NCBI GenBank assembly: GCA_965208525.1
Contig: OZ242340.1
Span: 1,178,001 to 1,242,000 of the forward strand
Direction of reading: 5' to 3'
DNA length: 64,000 bases
Source of the DNA: VXYL01 sp965208525
GTDB lineage: Bacteria > Pseudomonadota > Gammaproteobacteria > Pseudomonadales > Azotimanducaceae
In this document: in pieces, positions 44,061 through 53,711 of the stretch
Layout of the letters: every line of letters starts with the position of its first letter
How positions within the stretch are numbered: position 1 is the stretch's first letter
Program-made: the position numbers and the translations under genes
The notes under the pieces: generated by a model
Told to the model about the DNA's origin: nothing
The model's input: the letters and a program-made list of their open reading frames with translations, nothing else
The model's database searches: none

Positions 44061-47000
44061 TTACAGGCCCGAGGTGGCGCTCTCGCCGGGGATTCCAGGC
44101 TCAACACGGCGCTCGCGACCATGCAGCATCCGCCTTGCCCACGAAGGCGCTTTCTCGCCCGCCTCGGCGATGGCCGAGAGCAGGGCAGGGATGACGAGCA
44201 GCACCAGCACCGTGCCGTAGGCGAGGCCGAAGCAGATGGCCGCCGCCAACGGCGTGTAGATGGCTGCCACCGGCGCCTGTTCCAGCATCAGGAACGACAG
44301 CCCGGCGATGGTGGTGATGGAGGTGACCAGCACGGGGCGCAAGCGGGAGCAAACGGCATCCTCAATGGCCTGCAGCGCGGGAACACCGTCCTCACGCAGG
44401 TGCTTGAAGGTGGTCACCAAGATGATCGAGTCGTTGACGATGATGCCAGTGAGGGCGAAGAGGCCCATCATCGACATCGGATTGATCGGCAGGCCCATCA
44501 GCAAGTGGCCGGCGAGCGCACCCGTGAGGCCGAGGGGGATCGCCGCCATCACTGCCAGCGGCCACGTATAGGACGAGAATACCCACGCAAGGACGATGAA
44601 GATGAGGCCGAGCGTGATGACGAAGCTGCGCATGAACTGCGTCTGCGCTTCTTGTGCGGCGAGGCTAGCGCCATCGAGGCCGTAGCTGATGCCGTACTTG
44701 CGTTCGAGTTCCGGAATCACTTCCTCCGTGGCGAAGGCCACCACCTCGCCACCAGTGATCGTGGCGAGATCCACGTCACCGCTCACCGAAACCGTCTTGC
44801 GCGTGTCGTGGTGGCGAATCTCCTCGATGCCGCGCCGCCGCTCCCAGGTGGCGACGCTGGAGAGCGGCACCATCTCGCCGCCGTTCGTGCGGATGGGGAA
44901 GCGGGCGAGGCTAGCGGGGTCTGCGCGCTCGATCTCCGGCAAGGTGAGCCGCACTTCCGTCTCGGCATCGGCGTCTTGGAAGATCTGCACGCGGCGACCG
45001 TCGTAGGCGGCGCGCAGTTGGCTGCCGACTGCGGCGGTGGAGAGCCCGAGCGCTTGCCCTTCAGGCGTCAGTTCGAACACGAGCTGGTCGTTGCCATAGG
45101 GCAGGTCGTCGTGCAGGTTGCGCACGCCGTCTAGGGTGGCGAGACGCTCGATCAGCTCTTCCGAGGCACGCTTGAGGTCGGATACTTCCTCGCCCTTCAG
45201 GAGCAGGCTGAAGTCTGCGTTCCACGAGAAGCGTTCGAGCACCTGCAAGCTGTCCACGACGTGGGAGCGCGGCGCTCGTTCGTTCCACGCAAGGGCGAAT
45301 TCCGTGACCGTGGCGCTGCGCTTCTCCTCGGACACCATCTCCACCTGAATGCTGGCGTACTGGGCGCCCACCTTGCGGTCGTTGGCGATGATGGCGGTGT
45401 TGTTGGAGACCACATGAGCCACCACGTTGTCGCCCCCGACCGCAGCATCGGCCGCCGCGATGACGCCTTCGAGTTCACCCAGGTAGGCGAGCTTGTCCCG
45501 CTCGCTGGTGCCGGCCGCAAACTGCACTTGGGCGCTGACGATGTCTGGCGACAGGTTGAGGTTGAGATCGGTCTTGATCCACCCGGAGACCCAGAGCGTC
45601 ATGGTCACGGCGAACAGCGACGCGGCACCGCCGACAACCACCAGCCGGTTGTGCATGGCGAGGCGCACCATCGGGCGGAAGCGTTCCTCCCGAAAGCGGG
45701 CGAAGGCGGCGTCGAAGCGCTGTCGAAAGGCGCTCTCGGTGCGCTGGCGCATGCCCTCGAACGAAGCCCGCAGATGGCCCGGAAGAACGAGAAAGCACTC
45801 CACCAGCGAAGCGGCAATCATGAACAGCATCACGATCGGAATCTCGATGATGTTGCCGCCGCCCTCGGCTACCGCCATCACCACGATGGGGGCGAAGGCG
45901 CATAGGGTGGTAATGGACGAGGCGACTACCGGCGCGAACATGCGCGATGCGCCGGCGGCTGCGGCGTCGGTGGCGGAGAGACCCCGTTGGTGCTGGGTCA
46001 ACGCCTCCTCGCCGACCACGATGGCGTCGTCCACGACGATGCCGAGCGCCATCACCATGCCGATGATGCTGATGAGGTTGATGGTGCCGCCGGCGTAGTA
46101 GAAGCCGAGCAGGGCGGCGAGGAAGGTGACCGGGATGCCCACCATCACCCAGAACGCCACCCGACCGTGCAGGAACACCATCAGCACCACGATCACCAGC
46201 ATGAGGCCGCCGAGGCCGTTGCCGAGGATGATCGAGATTTCGTCTGCGATGTAGCGCCAAGCCTCCTGGAACAGCTGCAAGCTGACGCCCTCGGTAAGGG
46301 TGGCGGAGGTCTCTTCAAGCCAGCCGCGCAGGTGTTCGGCGGCGGTGAGGGAGTCGGTTTCCACGTCGCGGCGCACATCGAGGGAGACCGCCGGCAGGCC
46401 ATTCATCATGGTGTAGGGCTGATCCACCCGCGGCCGCTTGGTTACGGTGGCGATGTCGCCAAGACGCATGGAACGGCCGCTCACGTCATTGAAGACGATG
46501 AGGTCGGCGAACTCGTCGGCGCTGCGGCGCTGGCCTAAGCTCCGCAGTTGCTGCGCTTCCTGGCCGCGGCCGATGCGACCGCCTGGAGCGTCTTGACTGG
46601 CCCGCGAGATGCGTTCGGCCAGTTGATCGAGGGAGAGACCCAGCTCGTAGAGGGTGCGGCTGTTCACCTGAATGGCGATCTCCTCGGCCGGCAGCCCAGA
46701 GATTTCCACCTTGTCGGCACCGCTCGCGAGCAGTTCGCGCTCGAAGCGGCGGGCGAGCGGGGCGATTTCTTCGGTGGTCTTGGGCCCGGTGATGAGCACG
46801 GAGGCAACCAGCTCGTTCCATTCGCTGACGGCCACCTGCGGCGGCTCGATGTTCGCCGGCAGCGATTGCATGTTGGCCACACGCTGGCGGATTTTCTCCA
46901 CGGTTTGGCCGACGTCGGCACCGACTTCGAGCCGAGCCGAGACGTTGGTGTAGCCATTGCCGGTGTAGGAGCGTAGCGTCCTGATCTCGCCTAGCGTCCG

Positions 47001-47222
47001 AAGCTGCTGTTCCACCGGGGTGGTGACCAGCTTCTCCACATCTTCGGCCGCGGCACCGCGCCATGCGATGGAGACGTTGATGAAGCGGGGCGGCTGGTCG
47101 GGATTGAGCTGGACGTTAAGCTGCGAGATGGCCCACGCGCCGGCAAGCACCATAAGTGCCATGGCCAGATTCGAGGCTAGGCGATGCTCAACGAAGATGC
47201 GGATGAGGCGAGGCGTGTTCAC
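44061..47222 (-). CDS. RND efflux permease
   Basis: 1053 residues, the full length of an AcrB-type proton-driven trimeric pump. It starts with the typical LIRIFVEHRLASNLAMALMV helix, has large periplasmic loops after TM1 and TM7, and the TM4 proton-relay motif GIVVDDAIVVGEE. It probably exports hydrophobic compounds or metabolites with the adaptor encoded downstream. GTG 47222 starts 10 bases after a 16-residue open frame with a much stronger ribosome site, which may control it. The exact subfamily is not assigned. Confidence 0.93.
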   Translation of the reverse strand: MNTPRLIRIFVEHRLASNLAMALMVLAGAWAISQLNVQLNPDQPPRFINVSIAWRGAAAEDVEKLVTTPVEQQLRTLGEIRTLRSYTGNGYTNVSARLEVGADVGQTVEKIRQRVANMQSLPANIEPPQVAVSEWNELVASVLITGPKTTEEIAPLARRFERELLASGADKVEISGLPAEEIAIQVNSRTLYELGLSLDQLAERISRASQDAPGGRIGRGQEAQQLRSLGQRRSADEFADLIVFNDVSGRSMRLGDIATVTKRPRVDQPYTMMNGLPAVSLDVRRDVETDSLTAAEHLRGWLEETSATLTEGVSLQLFQEAWRYIADEISIILGNGLGGLMLVIVVLMVFLHGRVAFWVMVGIPVTFLAALLGFYYAGGTINLISIIGMVMALGIVVDDAIVVGEEALTQHQRGLSATDAAAAGASRMFAPVVASSITTLCAFAPIVVMAVAEGGGNIIEIPIVMLFMIAASLVECFLVLPGHLRASFEGMRQRTESAFRQRFDAAFARFREERFRPMVRLAMHNRLVVVGGAASLFAVTMTLWVSGWIKTDLNLNLSPDIVSAQVQFAAGTSERDKLAYLGELEGVIAAADAAVGGDNVVAHVVSNNTAIIANDRKVGAQYASIQVEMVSEEKRSATVTEFALAWNERAPRSHVVDSLQVLERFSWNADFSLLLKGEEVSDLKRASEELIERLATLDGVRNLHDDLPYGNDQLVFELTPEGQALGLSTAAVGSQLRAAYDGRRVQIFQDADAETEVRLTLPEIERADPASLARFPIRTNGGEMVPLSSVATWERRRGIEEIRHHDTRKTVSVSGDVDLATITGGEVVAFATEEVIPELERKYGISYGLDGASLAAQEAQTQFMRSFVITLGLIFIVLAWVFSSYTWPLAVMAAIPLGLTGALAGHLLMGLPINPMSMMGLFALTGIIVNDSIILVTTFKHLREDGVPALQAIEDAVCSRLRPVLVTSITTIAGLSFLMLEQAPVAAIYTPLAAAICFGLAYGTVLVLLVIPALLSAIAEAGEKAPSWARRMLHGRERRVEPGIPGESATSGL

Positions 47223-47232
47223 GGCAGTGCCC

Positions 47233-47283
47233 TTACAGATTCCGTGCCAGCATCGAAATGACGGCTATAAGTGCTTGCTTCAT
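47233..47283 (-). CDS. Putative 16-residue leader peptide of RND operon
   Basis: MKQALIAVISMLARNL followed by TAA. It has a strong ribosome site (GGAGGAAAAATATCAATG) while the pump gene itself, starting 10 bases after this stop, has only a weak one. This placement fits a translationally coupled or attenuating leader peptide, perhaps sensing ribosome-active compounds. It is too short for standard gene finding. Coding status is inferred only from the ribosome site and position. Confidence 0.45.
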   Translation of the reverse strand: MKQALIAVISMLARNL

Positions 47284-47476
47284 TGATATTTTTCCTCCGT
47301 GTGGCGCGCCGTCAGGCGGTTTCGGGGACGATTCGATGTTGGTGGAATCAGCCACCTTGCGGCGGTTCGTACCGGAAAGTGTCGCAGCGAGCCGGGGGAA
47401 AGTTTGCGCTTCCCGCTTTGGCGCGCGATGGGTTATGCTCGCGGCTTGGTTTGATGCTGGTTCACTTGGAGGGGCC

Positions 47477-47824
47477 ATGAAATACTTGCAAATGCTCGGT
47501 GCGGCCTGTGCGCTGATCCTGCTTGGCGCTTGCGGCGACACCTCGTCGGGCGGTGGACCGGCGACCACGGAAGAAGCCGCGCCTCCGGCGACAGAAGAAG
47601 CCGCCCCTGAGGCAATGCCCGCGATGGACACCATGGAAGAGGCCGCCGAGGGCGAGGCTGGCGAAGAAATGCCAGCCGCCGAGGGCGAAGAGGCGATGGC
47701 CGAGGACGCCGGTGAAGAGGCGATGGCCGAAGAGGGCGCCGAAGAGATGCCCGCTGAGGGGGATGCTGGCGAAGAGGCTGCGGAGGCACCCGCCGAAGCG
47801 GAAGCCGCCGCCGAGGAGTCCTAA
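47477..47824 (+). CDS. Small acidic Ala/Glu-rich lipoprotein
   Basis: 115 residues. ATG 47477 has GGAGGGG close upstream. The signal ends in a lipobox LLGAC (Cys about 19), so it is lipid-anchored. The rest is low-complexity repeats of Glu-Glu-Ala, Ala-Glu-Glu and Met-Pro type with almost no basic or aromatic residues, certainly disordered. An intrinsic terminator follows at once. It is divergent from the RND operon. Function unknown. Confidence 0.75.
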   Translation: MKYLQMLGAACALILLGACGDTSSGGGPATTEEAAPPATEEAAPEAMPAMDTMEEAAEGEAGEEMPAAEGEEAMAEDAGEEAMAEEGAEEMPAEGDAGEEAAEAPAEAEAAAEES

Positions 47825-47849
47825 TCCACTAACGCTCACAGGCAACAAC

Positions 47850-47892
47850 AAAACGCCGCCGGTCCCGCACGGGGCCGGCGGCGTTTTCTTTT
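47850..47892 (+). terminator. Intrinsic terminator after acidic lipoprotein gene
   Basis: AAAACGCCGCCGG, loop, CCGGCGGCGTTTT with following T-rich tract (CTTTTC). Long GC stem about 30 bp after the stop. Confidence 0.9.
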
Positions 47893-48107
47893 CTCCCAAC
47901 CGCCGGAAAAAACCGCAAAACAAGCGAGCGGATGCGTTGGCCTCTAGCGTCGCCGGGCTCTGGAGTGGGACGTCCCGCCCTCCACCCCGCCCGCGAGGGC
48001 GCGCATCCTTGTGGTGCTGCGAGTGTTTTGCGTGCGGCGCTATGCAGGGCCGGACGCCCTCCCCTCCGAGCTCGCGAATGCCCGTTAGCGCGCCCTTGCG
48101 TGCGCGT

Positions 48108-48202
48108 CGGCAGTTCGCTGCGCGAACTGCTGGCCTTCGTGCTCGCATTCGCTCGCAGCTACGGCTAGGAGCCAGCGCCGTTCCTACGGCGCAGCCTCCT
48201 AG
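48108..48202. repeat. Dispersed structured repeat B
   Basis: Near-identical to the unit at 17421-17520 (hairpin, CTGGCCTTCGTGCTCGCAT, GGCTAGGAGCCAGCGCCG arm, CTCCTAG end). It lies in the 521-bp gap 47825-48345, which also holds the terminator above and a diverged family A-like stretch near 47965-48070; the lipoprotein promoter should be at its right end. Confidence 0.8.
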
Positions 48203-48345
48203 AGCGATAGCGAACCCGTAGAGCGCCCACGCCGAAGCTCGAAACGCTACTCGCTGCCGAGTAACCATTTCGTCATAAGCCGTAATCCGACCGTCATATT
48301 GGCGCACTAGGGTGCCCAAATGGACACCCAGTCAAGGAAGGCTCT

Positions 48346-50007
48346 ATGAGTCGACTGTTTGCGGCGTTAGCTGCGATCTTGCTTCTAGCGGCGTGCGAGG
48401 GCGGGGACATCGTCATCCAACCGTCCACCACGGACTCCTCCGTGGACAACTCGACCAACAACTCCAACAACACCAACACGACATCCACCAGCGAGGACAA
48501 TCCTTGCGCGGTGTATGAGAAGGATGGATCCACCTTTGAGGGCCAGCAGGTCGGGGCGAACTGCGTTTATGCACCTTCCTTCGTGGATGCCGGCAACAAC
48601 CTCACGGTGAACTTGCGGATTCCAGACCTCGCCGATGACGGGGCGCACATCTTCGAGGGCAGCCTTTTCGTCGGTCGCACGCACGACACCGACGATGGGC
48701 TTGCCAACGCCGGCATCACCCGCGGCGGCGACGGTCCCACGCTGACTGTCGAAGCCGGCGCAACGCTCGCGTTCCAGTCGAGCGCCGACTTCCTCATCAT
48801 CAACCGTGGCTCGCAGCTCTTCGCCGTCGGCACCCGCGAGGCGCCGATCACCTTCACCTCAGTTTCCGACATCGAGGGCTCGGCCGGCCCCGAAGATGTG
48901 CAGCAATGGGGCGGCATGGTGATCAATGGCTTCGGCGTCACCAACAAGTGCGACTACACTGGCTCGGTATCGGCCGGCAACCTCGCCACCAGCGACTGCC
49001 ACGTGGATGCCGAAGGCGCGGCAGGGCTCGACGAGTCGCAGTACGGCGGCGACAACAACGAAGACAGCTCTGGCCGGCTCGAATACGTCGTCGTCAAGCA
49101 CACCGGCGCCACGGTGGGCAACGGCGACGAGCTGAACGGCATCTCCTTTGGTGGCGTTGGCTCCAACACCATCGTCAAGAACCTTGAGGTTTATTCCACC
49201 TTCGACGACGGCATCGAGATGTTCGGCGGCACGGTGAGCTTCGAGAACTTCGTTGGACTCTACGTCCGCGACGACGCCATCGACATCGACGAGGGTTGGT
49301 CCGGCACCATCACCAATGCCCTGGTGATCCAGTCCGCCACCGACGGCAACCACTGCATCGAGGGGGACGGCATCGGCTCCTTCGATAGCCTCACCGCCGA
49401 TGAGGTGGAAGCCACCATCAGCCAAGGCATCAACAGCCGCCCCACCATCACGGGCCTCACTTGCATCATTTCCGCGAACGGCGTGGCCACGGCCACCCAC
49501 GATCCAGGCGCTGGCTGGCGCTTGCGCGAAGGCATCTTCCCGACCATCAACGATTCGATGGTGATCGGCTCCTTCGGGCCGGACTCGGGCGACTCAAACT
49601 ACTGCTTGCGCGTTGACAACCGCTCGTTGCAGGCGGCCGAGGATGGCGACCTTGCCATCAATACCGGCATCTTCGCCTGCGCCGAGAAGACGAGGGGCGG
49701 CTCATTGCCGAGCGGCACGAGCGTCGAAGCCTGGGCGGCGGCAAACGGCAGCACATTCGCCGACATTAGCGGCAGGGCGGACGCCACGGCCAACGCCAAC
49801 ACCGACCTGCAACTGCTCGAGGGCACGCCGCCGGTGTATTCCATTGACTACCGAACGATGGTGGTCAACGGCCAGTCGCCGGCCGGCAGCCCAGAGCGTG
49901 GCACCGCCTACGTCGGCGGTCTATCCCTCGGCAGCGCCGACTGGACCGCTGGCTGGACCTACGGCATCCATGACGGCAACCGCACCCAACCGCTTTGGTT
50001 TGAGTAG
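48346..50007 (+). CDS. Secreted lipoprotein, beta-helix-like, partner of TonB receptor
   Basis: 553 residues. Signal with lipobox LLLAACEGG (Cys about 17), then an Asn/Thr/Ser-rich linker and a long, repetitive beta-strand region: GDGPTLTVEAGATLAF, RLEYVVVKHTGATVGNG, NTIVKNLEVYSTFDDGIEMFGG, FVGLYVRDDAIDIDEGWSG. This looks like a right-handed beta-helix. Twelve or fewer Cys are spread over it. AAGGAAGG precedes ATG 48346. The TonB receptor start is 11 bp after the stop, so they form an operon; the lipoprotein is likely a surface ligand-binding or polymer-binding partner. Function not known. Confidence 0.8.
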   Translation: MSRLFAALAAILLLAACEGGDIVIQPSTTDSSVDNSTNNSNNTNTTSTSEDNPCAVYEKDGSTFEGQQVGANCVYAPSFVDAGNNLTVNLRIPDLADDGAHIFEGSLFVGRTHDTDDGLANAGITRGGDGPTLTVEAGATLAFQSSADFLIINRGSQLFAVGTREAPITFTSVSDIEGSAGPEDVQQWGGMVINGFGVTNKCDYTGSVSAGNLATSDCHVDAEGAAGLDESQYGGDNNEDSSGRLEYVVVKHTGATVGNGDELNGISFGGVGSNTIVKNLEVYSTFDDGIEMFGGTVSFENFVGLYVRDDAIDIDEGWSGTITNALVIQSATDGNHCIEGDGIGSFDSLTADEVEATISQGINSRPTITGLTCIISANGVATATHDPGAGWRLREGIFPTINDSMVIGSFGPDSGDSNYCLRVDNRSLQAAEDGDLAINTGIFACAEKTRGGSLPSGTSVEAWAAANGSTFADISGRADATANANTDLQLLEGTPPVYSIDYRTMVVNGQSPAGSPERGTAYVGGLSLGSADWTAGWTYGIHDGNRTQPLWFE

Positions 50008-50017
50008 GGCAGGCACC

Positions 50018-53008
50018 ATGAAAACTACCCTCGCTATGCACGGCCCCGTCGAGGAAAGGCATTCTGCCTTGCGGACACGCCCACAGGCGCGTCGCCAATC
50101 TCGCCCATTGACGATACCCCCGGTAGCACGCCTGTCGGCGTGCCACGGAGGGCGAGACGCCCTCCCTCCAAGGGTGCTTCTCGAAGCAAGCGCCGGTATG
50201 GACGTACCTTCGGAGGGAGGGCGTCTCGCCCTCCATAGCGCGCCGACAGGCGCGTCTTCTTGGGCGCCGCGACCAGGCAGGCGCTGCGCTAGCTTCGCAG
50301 CCGCAAAACTGCTCCGGCTGTGGCTCTTTCTCGCCATGCCGGTTGCGGGGCTCGGCGCCGTTGCGCAAGAGCCGGTGGACCAAGCCGATGCCAACGCAAT
50401 CCCGACTGCCGACGAGGAGGTCATCGTCATCGGTCGGCTCTACAACGCCGCGCGCCAACTCATGAACGAGCGCAAGGACGACGAGGTGGTGTCCGACGTG
50501 CTCGGCGACGACAGCATCTCGCGTCTCGGTGACACTACGGTGGCGGTGGCGCTGCGGCGCATCGCGGGGCTCTCGCTCGTGAACGAGAAGTTCATCTACG
50601 TGCGGGGCCTCGGGGAGCGCTACTCGAGTGCATCGCTCAACGGCGCCACGATTCCGTCTCCGGACCTCACGCGCAACGTCATCCCGCTCGACATCTTTCC
50701 CACTGCCATCGTGCAGTCGCTCCGGGTGCAGAAGTCTTACTCCGCGGACATGCCCGCTGCCTTCGGCGGCGGCGCGGTGGACATCCGCACCAAGGGCATC
50801 CCCACGGGCTTCACTTACGCCCTGGAAGTGGGTTCGGGGCTCAACTTCGAGAACGACGGCGATGTCTTCAGCTACCAGGGCGGCGGTGACGACCGGCTCG
50901 GCGTGGACGACGGCACCCGTGCCATGTCGGCGGACCTCGCCGCCGGCATCGACCGCTTTCTTGCCAATGTCGACGTCCAGGGCATCCTCACGGGGCTTCG
51001 CCGCGAAGGCCGCGCCGACGCCACGGTGGCAGAGGCCCGGCGCATCAACCGCGAGCTTGCCCTGCATCTCAACCGCGACATCTCGATCACGGAGGAGTCG
51101 GTCGGCCCGGACCTCAACTTCAAGGGCAGCATCGGCAACAACGTCCTCGTTGGCGACCGCTCCGAGCTTGGCTTCTTCGTCGGCGGCGCCTACAAGACCG
51201 AGTGGCGCGAGAACGAGCGCTTTAGCCGCAACTTCAACTTCCCCGACGAGCGCACGGATACGGAGCTCGAGTCCACCTATACCGTCGATATGACCGCCAA
51301 CCTGAACCTCGGTGCCCGCTTTGGCGAAGACCACGAAGTGGCCACCACCACCCTGTTCCTGCGCAACACCGACGACGAAACCGCCGTGCGCGATTTCTTC
51401 AACGAGAACCGGGAAATGTCGGACGGCATCGGCTTTCGCGACTACCGCTTGCAGTTCGAGCAGCGCGAGATGCTCGTCAACCAGGTCACCGGTACGCACC
51501 GGCTCGGAGTCGAAACCCGCGAGCTACCCCTCGCCGGCTTGCTCGATGCCACGGGTTTGCCGGAAGACACGGAAGTGACTTGGTTTTACTCCGATGCCCG
51601 CGCCAGCACCCAGATTCCGAACCGGGTGAACGTGGACGCCCAGACGGTGACCGACCCGGCAACGGGGGCGGTGCTGAGTTCGGCGGTGAGCGTGGACGCG
51701 ACCACGGCGGACTATCGCTTCACCCATCTTGACGACGAGGCGCTGAACTACGGCTGGAGTGTGACCGTGCCGATCCTCACCGCTCGCTCGCTCGTCGAGT
51801 TTGGCGGCGGCTTCGAGCACTCGCAGAAGCTGCGCACCTACCGCCAGTCGCAATTCAGCCTCGGGGCGCTCAGCGTGCGCGATCCGTCCATCCTCGCCGG
51901 CCCCATCGGCAACGTGTTTTCCGACGCGAACATCATGGACGAGGGCAACAATTTCGTCTTTGACCTCGCCGGCACCAACAATCAGAGCTACATCGCCGCC
52001 AACATGACCGACGCGGCCTACGGCAAGGTGGACTGGACGCTCTACGACACTTGGCGCGTTTCTGCCGGCGCGCGCTGGGAGGAATACAAGCAGGTGGCGC
52101 TCGATTGGAATCTCTACGCCTATTCCATCAGCGATTCGGTGGTCACGACCGATCCAGACGGTCTGCGCGAGGCCACCTTCAGGGACGATCGCATCTACCC
52201 CTCACTTTCCCTTACCTACATGAACGAGACCTGGTTGGCAGAGCTCTTCCAGCTTCGCTTCGGCTGGAGCGAGACGGTGGTGCGGCCAGACCTCAGGGAG
52301 ATCACCGACGCCTCCTATCTCGATCCCATCACAGACGACTTGGTGGACGGCAACCCCGGCGTGATCCCGGCAGACGTGTCCAACTTTGACGTGCGCGCCG
52401 AATGGTTCTTCGCCAACAGCGACACGTTCACGGTATCGCTCTTCCACAAGGAGATCACGAGCCCCATCGAGTTCTTCGAATCTGCCGCCAGCGACACCAC
52501 GGTGGCGCGGGAGATCGTCAACGCCGAGACCGCCCGAGTGTCGGGCATCGAGTTCGAAGCGTTGAAGGAACTCGGCTTCCTTGGCCAAATGGGCGAAGCA
52601 TTCTTCGTTCAGGGCAACCTGACGATCCAGGACTCGGAACTCGTGGCTTCAGATCAGGCGGACGCCCCAACCAACGACGTGCGCCCCCTCGCAGGTGCGT
52701 CGGAATACGTCGCCAACCTGATGTTTGGCTTCGACAGCCCGGACGGCCGGCGCACGGCCACCATCGTGTACAACGTCTTCGGCGAACGCCTCTACGTCGC
52801 CGGACGCCTAGGTGCTCCCGACGGTTACGAGCGGCCGTTCCATTCGTTGGACTTCACCTACTCCTGGTACCCCACCGAGTTCCTGACGGTGAAGGCGAAG
52901 CTCCGCAACATCCTGAACCAATCGATCGAGATCCAACGGCAAGGGGTGACGGTCTTCCGCGAAAAGCCGGGCGCAGCCGCCTCCATCACCGTGAAGTGGG
53001 AGTACTAG
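50018..53008 (+). CDS. TonB-dependent receptor with repeat-encoded N-terminal extension
   Basis: 996 residues from ATG 50018, which has AGGGCAGG upstream. The receptor proper begins with a signal-like segment (LLRLWLFLAMPVAGLGAVAQ) at about residue 100. Then come TADEEVIVIGRLYNAAR, a plug with VRGLGERYSSASLNGATIPS and ADMPAAFGGGAVDIRTKG, and a barrel ending SITVKWEY. The first 95 residues are translated from family A repeats (SACHGGRDALPP, SEGGRLALHSAP) and are not signal-like. ATG 50198 would shorten this but still lies in repeat DNA. Whether export works with such an N-terminus is doubtful. Operon with the upstream lipoprotein. Confidence 0.82.
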   Translation: MKTTLAMHGPVEERHSALRTRPQARRQSRPLTIPPVARLSACHGGRDALPPRVLLEASAGMDVPSEGGRLALHSAPTGASSWAPRPGRRCASFAAAKLLRLWLFLAMPVAGLGAVAQEPVDQADANAIPTADEEVIVIGRLYNAARQLMNERKDDEVVSDVLGDDSISRLGDTTVAVALRRIAGLSLVNEKFIYVRGLGERYSSASLNGATIPSPDLTRNVIPLDIFPTAIVQSLRVQKSYSADMPAAFGGGAVDIRTKGIPTGFTYALEVGSGLNFENDGDVFSYQGGGDDRLGVDDGTRAMSADLAAGIDRFLANVDVQGILTGLRREGRADATVAEARRINRELALHLNRDISITEESVGPDLNFKGSIGNNVLVGDRSELGFFVGGAYKTEWRENERFSRNFNFPDERTDTELESTYTVDMTANLNLGARFGEDHEVATTTLFLRNTDDETAVRDFFNENREMSDGIGFRDYRLQFEQREMLVNQVTGTHRLGVETRELPLAGLLDATGLPEDTEVTWFYSDARASTQIPNRVNVDAQTVTDPATGAVLSSAVSVDATTADYRFTHLDDEALNYGWSVTVPILTARSLVEFGGGFEHSQKLRTYRQSQFSLGALSVRDPSILAGPIGNVFSDANIMDEGNNFVFDLAGTNNQSYIAANMTDAAYGKVDWTLYDTWRVSAGARWEEYKQVALDWNLYAYSISDSVVTTDPDGLREATFRDDRIYPSLSLTYMNETWLAELFQLRFGWSETVVRPDLREITDASYLDPITDDLVDGNPGVIPADVSNFDVRAEWFFANSDTFTVSLFHKEITSPIEFFESAASDTTVAREIVNAETARVSGIEFEALKELGFLGQMGEAFFVQGNLTIQDSELVASDQADAPTNDVRPLAGASEYVANLMFGFDSPDGRRTATIVYNVFGERLYVAGRLGAPDGYERPFHSLDFTYSWYPTEFLTVKAKLRNILNQSIEIQRQGVTVFREKPGAAASITVKWEY
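50051..50238. repeat. Dispersed palindromic repeats A in receptor 5' coding region
   Basis: Diverged copy near 50051 (AAAGGCATTCTGCCTT), inverted core ending at about 50170 (GGAGGGCGAGACGCCCTCCC), and a direct core at about 50211 (GGAGGGAGGGCGTCTCGCCC). All lie between the receptor start codon and the signal-peptide segment. Confidence 0.8.
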
Positions 53009-53072
53009 CGCCGCTTCGCGGCGCTCACCCGATCAGAGCAATCCGCCCATCGATGTGGAACAATCGGGCGCG

Positions 53073-53711
53073 ATGGATCGTTCCGAGAACATTGATAGGC
53101 ATGGGTTTCGGCCCAACGTCTGCACCGTCATCCAGAACGATGCGGGGCAGGTGCTGTGGGCTCGGCGTGTGGGCGGGCGCGATGCCTGGCAGTTCCCGCA
53201 GGGCGGCATTCATGCTGGCGAAAGCGTCAAGGAGGCGATGTACCGCGAGTTGTTTGAGGAAGTGGGGCTTGAGCCCGAAGCAGTCCAGATCGTCGCCTCC
53301 ACGTCCGGCTGGCTGCGCTATCGGCTGCCACGCCACATGCGGCGACGCGGCTCTCATCGCACCACGTCCCGGCGGCGCGATGACGGACGGTCTCAATCCG
53401 AGTCTGCAGCCGCGGTGGCCCGGCCCGCTGAGGGCGCAACAGTGCGCTTTCTGGGGCAGAAGCAAAAATGGTTCCTGCTGCGGCTGCTTGCCGGCGACGA
53501 CGCCGTGCGCACCGACCGCACGCAAAAGCCCGAATTCGACCATTGGCGCTGGGTCAGCTATTGGTATCCGCTTTCGGAAGTGGTGGCGTTCAAGCGCGAT
53601 GTGTATCGCCGCGCGCTCACGGAACTTGCGCCCATGCTGCGCGTGACCCAGCCGCGACAGGAGGCCATGCTGGACGAACCGGCAGCCGACGGGAGCTGCG
53701 GCCATGCTTGA
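53073..53711 (+). CDS. rppH: RNA pyrophosphohydrolase RppH (Nudix)
   Basis: 212 residues from ATG 53073. Start FRPNVCTVIQNDAGQVLWARR and AWQFPQGGIHAGESVKEAM with the Nudix box GG-x5-E-x7-REL-x-EE-x-G (about 44-66). RppH removes pyrophosphate from 5' triphosphate mRNA ends to start decay. Normally LPKRLVR is directly followed by the IGQKQKWFLL strand; here about 33 basic/Ser-rich residues (RRGSHRTTSRRRDDGR...) are inserted between RLPRHM and RFLGQKQKWF. It overlaps ptsP by 8 bases, a gene order common in gammaproteobacteria. Confidence 0.93.
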   Translation: MDRSENIDRHGFRPNVCTVIQNDAGQVLWARRVGGRDAWQFPQGGIHAGESVKEAMYRELFEEVGLEPEAVQIVASTSGWLRYRLPRHMRRRGSHRTTSRRRDDGRSQSESAAAVARPAEGATVRFLGQKQKWFLLRLLAGDDAVRTDRTQKPEFDHWRWVSYWYPLSEVVAFKRDVYRRALTELAPMLRVTQPRQEAMLDEPAADGSCGHA

